Shown piece after piece: positions 1 through 12,087 of a stretch of 64,000 bases of DNA; the first letter of the stretch is position 1; the number at the start of each line of letters is the position of its first letter. A program made the translations under genes and the position numbers. This DNA is from Planoprotostelium fungivorum (taxonomy: Eukaryota; Evosea; Variosea; Cavosteliida; Cavosteliaceae): NCBI GenBank assembly GCA_003024175.1, contig MDYQ01000027.1, positions 124,001 through 188,000 on the forward strand, in the 5' to 3' direction. A model generated the notes under the pieces. The model searched no databases and was not told the DNA's origin. It saw only the letters and a program-made list of their open reading frames with translations.

Positions 1-1077
1 GTGCGCCCAGTTGTATCCCTGCATCACATCAGCACGGACCCATCCGCCTCGAATCATCCACCTCCATAACCAACTGGTGAGCACGAGCGATGAGGGTGAG
101 TCCGTTGTTGTGGTTGAACTGCTCGGCGATGTCTTGTCCAAAGATCCAACCTGCACCTCTGGGAGAGGGACCCCATCCCATTCTCTCATCGGGATCAGAC
201 CATAAGAGGTCACACATTGGGCCCTCGTGGGGCACCTCTTGGATTCTATCGAGACTTCGGATCTGAGAGAGGGAGTCGATGGTGGGGGAGAGACCACCAT
301 GCAGACAGAAGATCTGTAGAAGATGAGTTACGAGGAGAGAAGAGATGGAGATATACCTTGTTTTCGATGAGAGCAGTAAGAGGTAGGTAGTCGAAGAGGT
401 CTGTGAAGATCTTCCACACATTGGGGCTGCCGTATTTACGTACACATTCGTCATAGAATCCATATCTGATAGAGGGTCATGCGGTGTTGAGTCGAGCTCG
501 AGAGAATATTCGGATACGGACATGGTAAAAATGTGGAATATTTCACGTCCTATGGAGGATAAAGATGCGTTGACTCTACTTACACATGAGTGATCTGTCT
601 GCTCTCGTGGTTTCCTCTAAGGATGGTGAGACGATTCTTATATCTTGTCTTAAGGGCAACGAGGAGGGTTACGGTTTCGACAGAATAGTAACCTCTGTCC
701 ACGTAGTCTCCCATGAAGAGAAGGTTGGCGTCAGGGCAAGAGCCTCCAATTCGGAATAGCTCTAAGAGGTCGTGGAACTGACCATGAACATCTCCACAGA
801 CTGTTACGGGGCATTTCACCTCTTGGACGTTCGATTCTTCCATCAGAATCTCCTTAGCCTGTCATGCCAATCAGCATTGTGAGCCGATAGACTATATAGA
901 GATAAACTATAGAACGAGGCGCAAACTCCTCTCCCATCCTCTCATTCCATTCGTTACCTTATCGCAGAGAAGCTTAACCTCATGTTCTGAAAGAGGTTTG
1001 CACTCTAAGAGCTGCTCGATCCATCTATCAACGTCACTGTGCGTAGAAGCAGAATCAGGTGCACCCCCGTTGACCAT
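1..1077 (-). CDS. PPP2C: Serine/threonine protein phosphatase 2A catalytic subunit (3' end outside window)
   Basis: This is the catalytic subunit of PP2A, a metal-dependent Ser/Thr phosphatase that works in the cytosol and nucleus with scaffold and B subunits. Exons on the minus strand are 958-1077, 584-858, 357-465, 62-313 and 1-18, all with GT-AG introns and intact frame, giving about 258 of the usual ~309 residues. The ATG at 1077 opens [11 protein letters not shown], a short N-terminal extension before the conserved DRWIEQL segment. Visible phosphatase signatures are GDVHGQ, GDYVDRG and RGNHES (metal and phosphate ligands), followed by YGFYDEC and LVMEGYNW. The QEV and PLTALIENK-type segments place it in PP2A rather than PP4 or PP6. 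The C-terminal methylated Leu tail lies beyond base 1. It is divergently arranged with the isocitrate dehydrogenase gene, with only 136 bp between the two ATGs, so they probably share a promoter region. Confidence 0.95.
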
Positions 1078-1213
1078 CTCTTCTTCCTCTTAGTCCTGTG
1101 CCCCAACAGATCTCTCCGAAACGCTGATTTGCTCGCGGTTGTTACCGCAGATTTTTGCGCTTCCGGGGGAAAAGGCAGCGGGCTTGTTTCGCAAGAGAGC
1201 ATCAACAACACCA

Positions 1214-2633
1214 ATGCAATCTCTAAGAGGGTTCAACGCAGCCAGAGTCAGCTTCGCCAGAAAGACTGTCCAGCAACGTCGTGCAACTTTTGTGCGTCTT
1301 CTTTTTCTTTTCCTTTTATCATCTCATCTCCTTCCATCGGTCTCTTATAGAAGGGACATCTCTAGACTCATCCTCTATCAGGCAACTCTTCCCGACCGTA
1401 CAGAGCCCTTCACGGCCACTCTGATTGCTGGTGATGGAATTGGACCTGAGATCTCGGAGGCCGTCCAGAAGATCTTCAACGCTGCCGGAATCCCCGTCTC
1501 ATGGGAGCCCGTTCAGGTCTCTGCCCTGACTGGTGGTGTGAACACTGAGGTCATCAACTCAGTTGAGAAGAACAAGATTGCCCTCAAGGGTGAGTCATAG
1601 CAATCCACATCCACATCCATGGATGTCCTCTTTTAAAGGATCGATTTACATTTTGTCGAGAAGATATCTAACATGCTCTATCAGGTCCCCTCGCTACCCC
1701 CATCGGAACCGGACACACTTCTCTCAACTTGGCCCTTCGCAAGGCCTTCAAGTTGTACGCCAACGTCCGTCCCTCTGTCTCCATTCCAGGCTACAAGACC
1801 CTCTATGACAACGTAGACCTCACTGTCATCCGTGAGAACACCGAGGGAGAGTACTCTGGAATCGAGCACACTGTCAACCCAGGACTCGCAGAGTCCATCA
1901 AGGTTATCACCGCCGATGCCTCCACTCGTGTCGCCCAATATGCCTTCCAATACGCTCACCAGCACAAGAGATCCACAGTATCTGCCATCCACAAGGCATC
2001 CATCATGTGATATCACATTTATTTTCAATCTCCATTCTCACACAGACATTAGGAAGATGACAGACGGTCTCTTCATCGACTCTTGCAGAAAGGTCGCCGC
2101 TCGCTGGCCTCACATCAACTACGTCGAGAAGTCCCTCGACGCTGCCATGCTCCAGCTCGTGCAGAACCCCGCCCAGTTGGACGTCATGGTCCTCCCCAAC
2201 TTGTACGGAGATATCGTTTCTGATCTCTGCGCTGGTCTCATTGGAGGTCTCGGTTTGACCCCCTCCGCCAACATCGGAAGAGATGCCGCCATCTTCGAGG
2301 CCGTCCACGGTGAGCTGCTCTTCTCATCGACACCCCATCTCATTTCCATCATCGAATGGAATCTCATACGACCATCGATGACACGATGCAGGTACCGCCC
2401 CCGATATCGCCGGTCAGAACAAGGCCAACCCAACTGCTCTCCTCCTCTCTGGAGTGATGATGCTCAGACATTTGGGTTTCTACACCAAGGCTGATCTCAT
2501 CCACGAAGCCACCATGGCCACGATACGAGAGGGCAAGAGCATCACCGGCGATCTGGGAGGAAAGGCCGGTACCTCAGAGTACACGGATGCCATCATCTCC
2601 AGACTGCAGCAGGAGATGGCAAAGAGACAATGA
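1214..2633 (+). CDS. IDH3A: NAD-dependent isocitrate dehydrogenase, alpha-type subunit, mitochondrial
   Basis: This is the TCA-cycle enzyme subunit that oxidatively decarboxylates isocitrate in the mitochondrial matrix. Exons are 1214-1291, 1382-1589, 1685-2006, 2053-2309 and 2392-2633, giving 368 residues, close to the family length. The first 26-30 residues ([17 protein letters not shown]) are rich in Arg and Ser and lack acids, as expected of a mitochondrial presequence. The mature part starts [23 protein letters not shown]. The substrate motif [10 protein letters not shown], the catalytic segment [12 protein letters not shown] and the NAD-site region [12 protein letters not shown] are intact. 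The ATG at 1214 was chosen because the open frame upstream back to 1139 offers only a TTG. The gene ends in TGA with AATAAA about 20 nt later. Alpha rather than beta/gamma identity is inferred from how complete the catalytic motifs are. Confidence 0.95.
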
Positions 2634-2652
2634 GCGTCCATCGAGGACCTTC

Positions 2653-2658
2653 AATAAA
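2653..2658 (+). terminator. Poly(A) signal AATAAA of the isocitrate dehydrogenase gene
   Basis: A canonical AATAAA hexamer lies 20 nt after the TGA stop. From here to about 2983 (roughly 325 bp) I see no convincing gene. The region separates two convergent genes, and a 71-codon minus-strand frame in it has no recognisable content. Confidence 0.6.
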
Positions 2659-2983
2659 AGAGGTTTAGATTTCGAACATCACATCGAGTGCGATCGGTAA
2701 AAACTGATGATCGTTGAACAATGTGAGAGCAGTACACTCACATTCTACAATGTCAGAACATTCAGGGTCTTGCAGATGACTCAGACGAGGCACTCGAGGC
2801 AGAGCCGTCGCTAAATTCGAGGTGCGGACGCTTGAGCCTTGCAGAGGAGACACAAACTGGCTTCCAAGGCCTCGGCTCAACTCGAATTCAACGAGGAGAA
2901 CGGCCTGGCCAACTTTTGTGCAGAAGAGGAGATAAATTTAGAGTCGGTGAGGCTAATATATTCTTTCAGTTATTAGTTATTGG

Positions 2984-5977
2984 TCACTGAGACATTCCCT
3001 TTGGAGCCGGAGCTGCTGTCACCCCGTTCCTCAAATCTAAAGCTATCTTTGCCAATTCATATCCCTCATCACAATACGTGCTGAACGCCTGCGAGGTGTA
3101 GAACACGTTGGACGTGGAATTGTTGGGAAATTTGCCGCAACAACAGATGAGAGCGCTCAGCTTGGTGTTGCAGCAGTCACAGCAGATACCACTGGTGTTC
3201 TTCACCCAATCGTCATTAAAATTGGGGTTGACCTTCTTGCTCCTTCCTTTGAGAAAGAATATACGACCTGTCACGCCGTCTCAGACGCGCGCAGAAGCGG
3301 ATGTCCTCACCCTCATTCTTCACCGAGCTGATCTCCTCCGGAACGACATAGTTTAGCATGAGGACTTGCTCTCTGCCCACGATGAAATCCGCCAGGTGAG
3401 TGTGGAAATTGTCTCGGTCCGTTGATGTGCCACCGAAAGAGCTAACTCTGGCTTTTCCGGTGGTGTCAGGTTCCGTGTTGGGTGTGCGGGTGAAGCGACA
3501 ATCTAGGTACTCGACCGCCTTCTTCAATACTTCGGTGATGTCGCTGCAGTTGCGCTTCTTGCTGGCAGTCAGTGAAGGGAGCAGCGAGAGCAACACCCAC
3601 TGAGTCCTCGCCGCCGTCCATGACGATGATGTCTCCCACGTTTTTGTCTTCCAACAACGGCAGCAGAGCCAAGTTTTCGTCGTGTCCTGTCACCGCTTAA
3701 GCTTCCTCAAGTCATGGTATACTGACCTCCGTCCGTCACAAACTTATCCAGAGGGTCGTCGATCTTCAGCGAGCCGTCGACACACTCGGTCGCTTCGATG
3801 TGCCTGTTCTGTCTGAGGGTCTGGGACAAGACTCTGGAGAAGCTGCTGTGAAAAAAGGGAAAGAACGAACCGATCCACAGGGGCAGGATAAAGAGCAGTA
3901 GGCCACAGATGCTCATCACCAGATCGTTGATCGGTTTGTACTTGATGTAGAATACGGCGTACGTGCAGAAAGGTATGAAGTGTAGAGAAAACTGTCGACG
4001 TTGAGATGCGGAGACGGTCGGTTGAACGACTTACTCGGATAGCGATCATGGTCTGCTGACTGAGACGGTTTCGCCACCTCCACTGTCCCAAGTTGAGCCC
4101 GCCCATGGCGAGCAGGCTGGGAACGGTTTGGAATTTCGAGGCCTGATTGCCCAGGGACAGTGCGAATGCCGCGGCAGAGAGGGTCATCACCGTTCCCATG
4201 GAGATGGCTGCCGCTTCAAGTTGGATTTTAACCTGAACGTATCAGCCCGGTCATACGATGACAGAAGACTGTGCATCACCTTCCTCTGATTTGGGTTCTT
4301 CCTAGGCAGTAGCACGTACGTCTCTGTCGCCTTCATGATCAAGGTGTGAGTGCTCGGGGACGACACCTTTTGGCCATTCCTGTTTACGGTCAACATTCGC
4401 GCGTTCGATGCTGATACTCACTCGTTCGTATGGATCTTCAGATGATTTATGGCAGTGTTACCGATGTACTCGACGTCGTGCATCACGTCGGTCATCTGAC
4501 CCATCGTTGTATTTCGTACAAACCAGTTTTGCGGATCACAGTAGAAGAAAGAGTTGATGAGCCTGACGCCGTCTCAGTTTTGCAGGAGACTCCACAAATC
4601 AGACGATCGTCTGGTGTGGCGAGGCCGCAATACAAACCTGGACCGATACACCGTGTGCCACAGGTTGAATCTTATGGAAGAAAGAAGAGTGTGAAAGCAG
4701 AACGCAATCAGAGATACGATGACGATCCACCTCCACAACTGAAGCTCGTGAGTTCGGGGTCGAGAGGATTGTGTCTGATACCACCTCATCACTGTAATAA
4801 TAAATCTGTCCGGCCCTACCGGTCTTGAGTTGGACGTGAACTTGAACGACCAACCATATCACGATCGTGCTGGAGAACAGCTTCTGCACCAGAAAGCTTC
4901 TCGAAAAGTATCTTGCGGCTTGCAGAGCCAAAAACACCAGCACTGCCAAGACCCATTCCCTGTTTGTCTTTGCATCTGGACGCAATGATCAGTCCTGATC
5001 AGAGCTACAACCCGGTGTTGCCTCACCGGAGATAGAAGCATACTCTTGGGCCAGGTCAGACAGCCACAAGAGGCAAAACAAAAGAAGAGTCGCGATCATG
5101 GCCTTGACGAGGTAATGAGGATGTAACTCCATCATGGTGTCCTTGATTTTACCCAGCCGCCATATCCTTGGAGGTTTCCTAAGACCGCCACGGGTGGTCC
5201 CACCCTTGGTCGCAAACTACCGTAAAATCAAACAGATGCGTAGCCTGCGCCGTGTCGTGTCACCTTCAAGAGGAGGAGAATGAAAACTGCGCCGACCGGT
5301 GACAGCCCCACCAAAAGTCTGATCTTCAGTTGGGCAGGAAGATTCTCTTGTGCGTTGACCAAAGTGTCGAAGAAATTACCGAGGATGAAGACGATAGGGG
5401 CCATGGTCACGATACTGATGATCGCCCAGGTGATGATGGCACCGACCAGAATGGCGAGATGCCAGCAGCCGCGAATTCCGGCTGTCCGTCGGGTGAGTCA
5501 CGCGTACGATGTCGCGACTCACTCCAGGCAGAACGTCCGGCCCGACCATGGAACGTCACGAAGAAGCCGGCGTTGGCTTTCATCTGATCGAAGAATTCTG
5601 TCCGTGTCAGCGCCATGACAAGATGATGAAGCCTCACCGCGATCCCATCGTCCTTCAGGAGGTCCCTGAGGGAAGCCATTCTTCTCGATGCACCACTGCA
5701 CGAAGGAAGCGCCGGTATAACCGCCTCCGGAGACGCAACTGAGCACTAGCCTCTCCTTCTCGCCCTCCAACACTTTCTTCAAGACACCTGCGACGTCAGA
5801 CCGTGTGTCGATGCTGCCCCCGCCTTCACCTGCACACAAAGCTCCGCTCCTGATGCCTCCACCTGAGAAGGATAGCCCGAGAGACTTCTTGGTGGGTGCA
5901 TTTTTCTGAGGTCCGTCGTGCTCACTTTCATTCAGAGTTGAGTCGACTCGGCTCAAACTGATGTTCACGTCGGTCAT
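2984..5977 (-). CDS. Patatin-like phospholipase, multi-pass membrane protein
   Basis: This is a predicted lipid acyl hydrolase with an N-terminal patatin fold and a long membrane part. The ATG at 5977 gives MTDVNISLSR. Around residues 35-50 is the glycine-rich oxyanion segment LSFSGGGIRSGALCAG, and after one intron comes LSCVSGGGYTGASF, which holds the nucleophile Ser (about residue 69). This pair matches the large bacterial-type patatin family in which GGGIRS is followed by a TVSGGGYIG-like motif. Downstream exons between about 3700 and 5450 are hydrophobic and encode several likely membrane helices. The last two exons (2984-3596) are a Cys-rich soluble region ending in PKGMSQ. At least ten short introns are present and were not all placed, so the span is given rather than exons. 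The catalytic Asp was not located. The gene is convergent with isocitrate dehydrogenase and divergent from the dynamin-like gene. Confidence 0.7.
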
Positions 5978-6298
5978 TGATCCTCCTCTTTTGGGTGCAA
6001 GAGCGGGACTCCGCTTTGGCCTTTTTTTCTGCGATTGGAGCAAGAGAATACGAAACCTTTCGCAGTACAAAAGTTTTGGGTCACCTTTTCAGAAGACGAG
6101 TATCTATGCGTTATCGTACCGCGTGTTCAAGAAAGGTAACTAAACTATTCGCAAAATATGCTCCGGAGGGCAATTCTCAACCACCTTTCGGCTCCCTTTT
6201 GGGTCACCCTTTAATTCAGAATATCGGAGTCACAAAGGCCTCCGCGACCACTCTGAGACTCGTAAAGTCTAACACACTCGTTCCACCACAACACATCC

Positions 6299-9200
6299 AT
6301 GGAAGCACTCCTCGACCGCATCGCCGACAACCTTGAGAGCCAACAATCAACGCCCGCTTTCGCCCATTCCGCGGAGCCCCTCGTCAGCCAGATCTTCGAA
6401 GCTGTCGGTCCGTCTGAGAAAAGAGATGACCTCCACCGTTGGTTGACCCTTCATGGCTGGAGTCATGAGAGACGTGTCCTTCCCAATCTCATGGACCCAA
6501 AGGTTTTCTACGAAAGCTTGCGTCGCTGGAACGCAGGCGAACCTCTTCCCGCCAAACTGGAGGAGATACTGGTCAGCCCAACACAGCATCGTCACGAGGA
6601 GGCTGGATCGCGAGTGACCTACCAGCGTTTCGAACGGTTTTTAGAAGAGCTGGCCCCCGTTCTGGACCGAACCTGCACGGTCTTGAGAGACACCAGAGGT
6701 GCAGAACAGCTGGAAGCCACGAGACAGACCATACGGTGCAAGAAGGTCAAGATCGTCGTGACAGCACTGATGAAGGCCGGCAAGAGCACGCTCCTCAACG
6801 CACTTCTCGGACAAGACCTCTTACCACACCAGACGCTGTGAGTCGACGTAAACCTCACGGTGTGTCTGATCGACACGACAGCGCCGCCACGGCCACGATC
6901 ACCAAGATCAAGCATCATTCGCTCAAATACCCCGACGAGGAGTTTCCAGCTGGGAGTCAGACTTATCTGTCGGTGAACGGAGAAAACTTCACAGGCCAGG
7001 CCATCTACGACAAACTGAAGTGAAGTCTCTGGAATCGTCCGGCTGTCACTAAAAACGAATCAGGCAAGTCAACGACCAAACGAGGGCGAGGTTGGAGGGC
7101 CCAGACGGCGCGAACGCGTCCCTGCCAGTCATGACGCTCCACACTCACGTACCGTTCCTCGATGGTGCCAAGTTTGAAGACGTCGGAAGTGTCACCTGCA
7201 AGCTGTACGACACCCCCGGCGTGGACGAAGCTGCCGTGCCAAATCTCGACCGCAAGATTCAGGAAAAGATACGAAAGGCGAGGTGATCCGTGACGAAGGG
7301 AGGTCCTGACTGAAGTACAGGCGGACGTGTTGGTCTACGTCATGGACTGCCAACGCATCGGTAACGACCGCGACGCCGAGTACATCCCGGCGTGGTTCAA
7401 GAAGAATCCAGAGTTCAAGAACATCTCCACTCGCTCCGCCTGCTGCCTGTTTGTTGGCAACAAGTTTGACTCGACCGAGCTGGAGGCCGACGCGATGCTG
7501 AGGGAGATGAAGAATTTCGTCGAGAAGTGCGTCTCGGCGGGGGAGGGCGGAAGAGAGATCTTCCAGCCGTCTCAGTTTGTACTGTGCAGTGCTCAAAGGG
7601 CTTTCCTACTTCGTACCAGGAGCAACCAATGCATGGGTAAGGCCGCGGCAGAGCTGTGGACATCGCAGATGAAAAGATACGGTAAAAAGGAAGGAAAGGA
7701 CGACAAATTGGCCAAACTCTTTGAAGATCACCGCCTCGAAGAGGTCGAGGCCGCACTGGGTCGTCAGATTTGGCAACAGAGACTGTCCGTCCTGCTGGAA
7801 ACACATTCCCAACAAACTTCGTGAGTGTCTCGTACTCGAGGTACAACCGTCGATCTGAAGGCAGCTCAGGAACATACTGATGCACGCGTGGAACCAACTT
7901 ACTACCATTCGACGCTCCGTCGAATACCGCCAGGAGGCGGTCAAACGTTATCAAGAGGCTCAAGTCATCATGGAGAGCGTCCAGTCTCGTCTGACCACGC
8001 AATTGGGAGGACTGCTGGACCATTACATAGAAGAAGTGTCAGGGTACATTCGGTCCGAGACCACACAGTGGGGTAACGATATGCGGGCCTTTCTCGACTT
8101 CCACATCAAGACGGACATTGCCGCCGATACGGACGACCCTCTCCGGGAATTCTTCAGCCAACAACACAAGAAGGTCCTCCGGAAAGTGAACCAGTCCAAG
8201 ATCGTCATGCAGAGCAGTCTTCGGAGCCACGTCACGCAGCTACAGATGATGATCGCCGACAAGATTCGATCCGAGTTGGCCACCATCTATCAGTACCTGC
8301 ACACTAGCATCGACAATCTGCTCGAGACTCACCTGACGCCGCTACTGGGGTATCTCGATCTAGAATTGCCGGAGGCTGACGAGCTCAACATACAGCCCGA
8401 CATGTTTGTGGAGCCTAAACGTCGCGTGGTGAGTCGATGCAACGTCACAAGTATCGGTCTGACACGAGCGCAGAACATTCAGATCCAGCCAAAAACGGTT
8501 TACAAGACGCGCATCGTGCGTGTTCACACGTAACCCGATGATCGCTGACCGCGTCCAGGTCCCCGGCTGCATCACCAACACCACGGAAGAGTATGAGGAC
8601 GTGCAATTGGTACACACTGAGAGCCACGAAGAGTATTTCCAGTTGCGCCTGTCCAGGTACAAGGAAGCGTGGCTCGACAACATCGACCACGCGGTACGAG
8701 AGATGTCCGAGCCGACGATCCGCATCATGACGGAGAAACGTATGCGTGTGGAGCAGCAAGCGCGGAACTCGATTGGCAGCTACATCGAGAACTATCGTGA
8801 GGCAATGAACCCAGAGTCCAGAACGGAGGCAGATCTCCAAGAGGTTTGCGAGACGATGGAGCTGTTGGCTCCTTTCTGCTCCAGAATATCCTCCATCATC
8901 GACGGTGAGTGCAAGTAGAACCGACGGACCCGTCTTTGACAACATTGCAGCTGTCAACGATGACATCCAATGTACGAACATGACGGCTCCGACCCCCGTC
9001 GAGACGACCCAAGTGTCCATGGAGACACCTGTTCCTGCCCAATCGGGCGTCATTCCTCCACCTCCAGTGGACGTCCAGCCAGTTGAATCCAACCAAAAGG
9101 GGACAGACCTGCGCACTTCGTTGCTCTCACAGATCCAGGCAGGTGAGATGTCACCAGAATCGCATCGTCATGGAGATCGAGCTGATCATAATTCCAGGGC

Positions 9201-9409
9201 CACGTTTGAAACCCAGCCAAGTGTTACCACGCCACGTGTCCTTTCGGAATACGCCTTCGAATTTAGAGAATCTCATTCACAATCAGATTTTATCCAGGAG
9301 GATCTTTATCCGAGGCGACGAAGGTGATGTAAAACCGTCCGTTCCTCACATCTACTGAAATCTGTCCACAGCGGATCAAGAAGCAGACGCAAGCCAGTGG
9401 CTCAGTTAG
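6299..9409 (+). CDS. Dynamin-superfamily (bacterial-dynamin-like) large GTPase
   Basis: This is a predicted membrane-remodelling GTPase. From the ATG at 6299, about 145 residues precede the G domain. G1 is ALMKAGKSTLLNALLG (first Gly replaced by Ala); after an intron G2 lies in LAATATITKIKH; G3 is DTPGVDE; G4 is VGNKFDS. A long, mostly helical stretch with heptad-like pattern follows (7850-8900), as in dynamin stalks, then a Pro/Thr-rich tail (8940-9130) and a short C-terminus. The last intron is probably 9325-9371, giving an end of GDEADQEADASQWLS and a TAG at 9407-9409. The KAGKSTLLNALLG signature is closer to bacterial dynamin-like and mitofusin-like proteins than to classical dynamin. I see no PH or proline-rich domain of classical type and no clear transmembrane segment. 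AATAAA follows at 9416. Confidence 0.75.
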
Positions 9410-9415
9410 TGGTCA

Positions 9416-9421
9416 ATAAAT
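9416..9421 (+). terminator. Poly(A) signal AATAAA of the dynamin-like gene
   Basis: The hexamer lies 7 nt after the proposed TAG and 34 nt before the stop of the convergent secreted-protein gene, so the 3' ends nearly touch. Confidence 0.55.
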
Positions 9422-9454
9422 CATAGGCATGATGAGAAGAGCGAGACAATGACT

Positions 9455-10075
9455 TTATAGAACCAAGAAGGCGAGGGTCACCAAGAACAGAGAAAAGACA
9501 ACTGGTGCAGCCGTGCTGGGTCTAGGCGTTACGGGCAGGACGACCAGTGAGTTCCGTCCACAAGCGTAAAGACGGTTCACTCTGGGGTCATCTTGTTGTG
9601 CTCGGCATGTAGCCTTGGGGTTGCACACTTCGTCTTTCCAAGAGACATAAACTTGGCTCGGTATGCCACTGCAGTTATTGATAGGAAACTGGAGGTCGAA
9701 TGTGGCGTTCGAGACGGAGCTTTTAATGTCATTGTATGGGTCTTGGTTGGTAGTGAGAATGAATGGTCTTTTACGGCTATCCTCGGGCTGGGGGACACAA
9801 GTGCTCTTCAGTCCATTCCATCGGATGTTGGCAACCGGGGACACTTGGCCAGAGCAATCATTCGTCTGATCGTAGTAGGTCACCGAGTGGTTGCTCTGTA
9901 CCACTTGAACGAGGACAGAACCAGAGGTGTGGCCCAAAGAGGTACACCCAAAGGCCCACACCATGATTGAGTTGAGCGAAGAGCAGTTATTGTCTTCGTA
10001 GAGGAGTCCAAAGAGGTTAGCCCCCTCGCACGCGGCCACGATGCAGAGGAGAGGGAAGATGAGGCTCCTAAACAT
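9455..10075 (-). CDS. Secreted or GPI-anchored cysteine-containing protein, unknown function
   Basis: This is an intronless gene of 206 residues starting at an ATG (MFRSLIFPLLCIVAACEGA), a clear signal peptide with probable cleavage near residue 18. The mature part has about ten cysteines, several N-glycosylation sequons (NCS, NHS, NAT) and a motif pair NNCSS...NDCSGQ...NNCSGIP that suggests a small internally repetitive disulfide domain. The C-terminus has a Pro/Ser/Thr-rich spacer followed by a terminal hydrophobic stretch (VVFSLFLVTLAFLVL), typical of a GPI-attachment signal or a single anchor. I do not recognise the family. The cell surface location is inferred from the two hydrophobic ends. 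It is one of few intronless genes in the window. Confidence 0.75.
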   Translation of the reverse strand: MFRSLIFPLLCIVAACEGANLFGLLYEDNNCSSLNSIMVWAFGCTSLGHTSGSVLVQVVQSNHSVTYYDQTNDCSGQVSPVANIRWNGLKSTCVPQPEDSRKRPFILTTNQDPYNDIKSSVSNATFDLQFPINNCSGIPSQVYVSWKDEVCNPKATCRAQQDDPRVNRLYACGRNSLVVLPVTPRPSTAAPVVFSLFLVTLAFLVL

Positions 10076-10316
10076 CTTGAACTACCTTGGTGTCCGAAAC
10101 TCGCGAGCTCGATTTATGACCTCTCCACGTCCCATTTTTGAAGTGCTTTTATCGCATTCGACTCGGTAAATTTAACGTGATGCACAATGGAGATTCTTGC
10201 GATACTGCGTCGCTAGAAGATAGAAATGTTCTGCTCCCCTAGATCGTGCCTTGTAAACTAGGAATCAGTGCGCTGAGGAGAATGCGCATCTCATGATCCA
10301 TGTGGGCAAGAGCGAA

Positions 10317-11936
10317 TCATTTATTCTCTGGCAAGCGATTGTAATACTTTTTCAAAGCCGTGTTCAGCTTGGTCTTGTGTGGCGAGTCTTTGTCGTTCAG
10401 GTGATATTCTCCCGCCAATCGGTATGCATCACTTCCTGGAAAACGTCCAGAGCTAACTGCAATATCTCGAATTGTCTTCTCTCGATCTGACAAGGTGACA
10501 TCTAACCCCAACCTTCCAAAGACCTTTCCATCGTCAATCATCATCATCCGATCTTCACAATGTCTTCATCGTGTCCTCCATTCACCTTGCTCTTGATGAA
10601 TCGATAATTCTTGTTCTGTTTCAGGACTTCGAGTTGCATGATGGTGGTCGGAAGAGATAGAGGAAGTGGCTCATTGTCTTTTGGCATGACGATCATGCCA
10701 GCGAACGGTACCCTCGTGGTCTGAGCCAAACTGACCCAGGCAGAAGTCTGAAGCCGTAAATAGAATGAAATAAAATCAAATTCAATATCACCTCGGTCAA
10801 TTGCTCCTTCGTGGAGGGGAAGGCGTAACCCGTTCTACCGACCCTGGTGGAGTCAGGTTTCCCGCCAGAATTTTCTGAGAGGACTCACGTGGCGATCCAT
10901 AGAGTCTTTGATGGATAAGCTTCCCATTCTCTCCACAACTTCGTGGGCACATTGGTGATGTCAATCTCACGAGCGTCTAAAGCCCATGCGAGATGAGATG
11001 TCGCCTCCTTCGTGTTCTTCAATTCACTGTACGTCGAACCTGAGATCGTGAGATTCACCGAAGCATGGATGCATCACCATCCCAAGATATGATCTGCTTC
11101 AAATGAGATGGTTGTGCATTGAGTTTTCGGAGATCATCGACGGATAGTTTTTCTATTGGACGTTAGAAGTGTCGACCGAGATGGACGCACTCGTCATGAT
11201 GACTGGTGTTGATGGATATGCCTTCCAGTATTCAACCTCTGGCATGTCTTCCGCGTAAGGAACAATATCTAACCCTGAGAGAGGTTATTCATCAGTTGGA
11301 GAGGCGTACGATGATCATCCACCTGTCTGCTTGAGAAGTTTCATGAGATCGAGAAGGTCCGTGTCATCCGTTGGAATATCTATCAATAGTCCCGTGGCGC
11401 CTGCTTCTTTAAACAGAGGTACCACCTGCATCGTGTCATCGTCGTGCTATGGGCAAGTATGATTCACATCGATGATGTATTCTGTCTTTGGTCTCATGTT
11501 CCTGCAATCAATATAGACGAGTTTTTGTGGAAAGCCTGTAGGACTTTCACGAAAGTCCACAAACCTGAAGAAGATTAACAATCTTTCGCATTGTGGTCAC
11601 TCACAAGAGGCTAATGAGGAAACAAGCGGCTAACACTGATAGATAATTGAACCCTGAAGAGATCATCTCCTTCTTCTCGTTGATGTGGTAATAGATCAGA
11701 AGTCCATTGAAGACGAGGATCTCAAGGACTGCGAAACATAGGAGTGTGGCGGACCAGCTCATACTAGGGACGAAAAACCAGAAGAGTACGACAGTAGATG
11801 CGGCCACGATGGCGAATGGCATCACTCTCTTTCCTCCGAAGGCGTGACCGTGACTATGCCCACCTTTACATGACTGGCCGTGGCCGTGACTGTGTCCACT
11901 CTCCTCATCTTGATGTTGATGGCTGTGTCCAGCCAT
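10317..11936 (-). CDS. His-rich membrane-anchored protein with hexosaminidase-D-like (GH20-type) domain
   Basis: Nine exons on the minus strand: 11605-11936, 11564-11468, 11425-11323, 11274-11191, 11152-11078, 11039-10889, 10843-10792, 10747-10586 and 10523-10317, giving 420 residues with intact frame. The N-terminus (MAGHSHQHQDEESGHSHGHG) is a probable metal-binding His tract, followed by three hydrophobic helices (about residues 37-110). The apparent stop after FLISLL lies inside a GTGAGT donor, so splicing joins the helices to KLVYIDCRNMRPKTEY and PLFKEAGATGLLID. These resemble the start of human hexosaminidase D (HEXD). Later blocks also resemble HEXD: LWIAT, FAGMIV and FPGSDAYRLAGEY. The HxGxDE catalytic block of GH20 enzymes is not visible, so this may be a non-catalytic relative. 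The last two codons (AAT AAA) plus TGA also spell the poly(A) hexamer. Assignment is by eye and needs a profile search. Confidence 0.7.
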
Positions 11937-12087
11937 CTTTAATTTCTGCGAAACAAAATTCGCGTTGCATCGGAAACACACAACTCGTCATGTTTTGATC
12001 AAACACAAGACTTCCTTTCTCTGTGAACGTGCTGTGTTACAATTGAATGATCGATTCATGAGACATCACAAAGGTAGATGATCTTTA

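Noticed and set aside
1139-1213. Longer N-terminus for isocitrate dehydrogenase (starting LPQIFALPG)
   Set aside because: The frame there begins with TTG, not ATG; the ATG at 1214 gives a good mitochondrial presequence.
11601-11936. Stand-alone 111-residue His-rich membrane protein
   Set aside because: Its stop lies in a GTGAGT donor, and splicing continues in frame into the hexosaminidase-D-like exons; treated as one gene.
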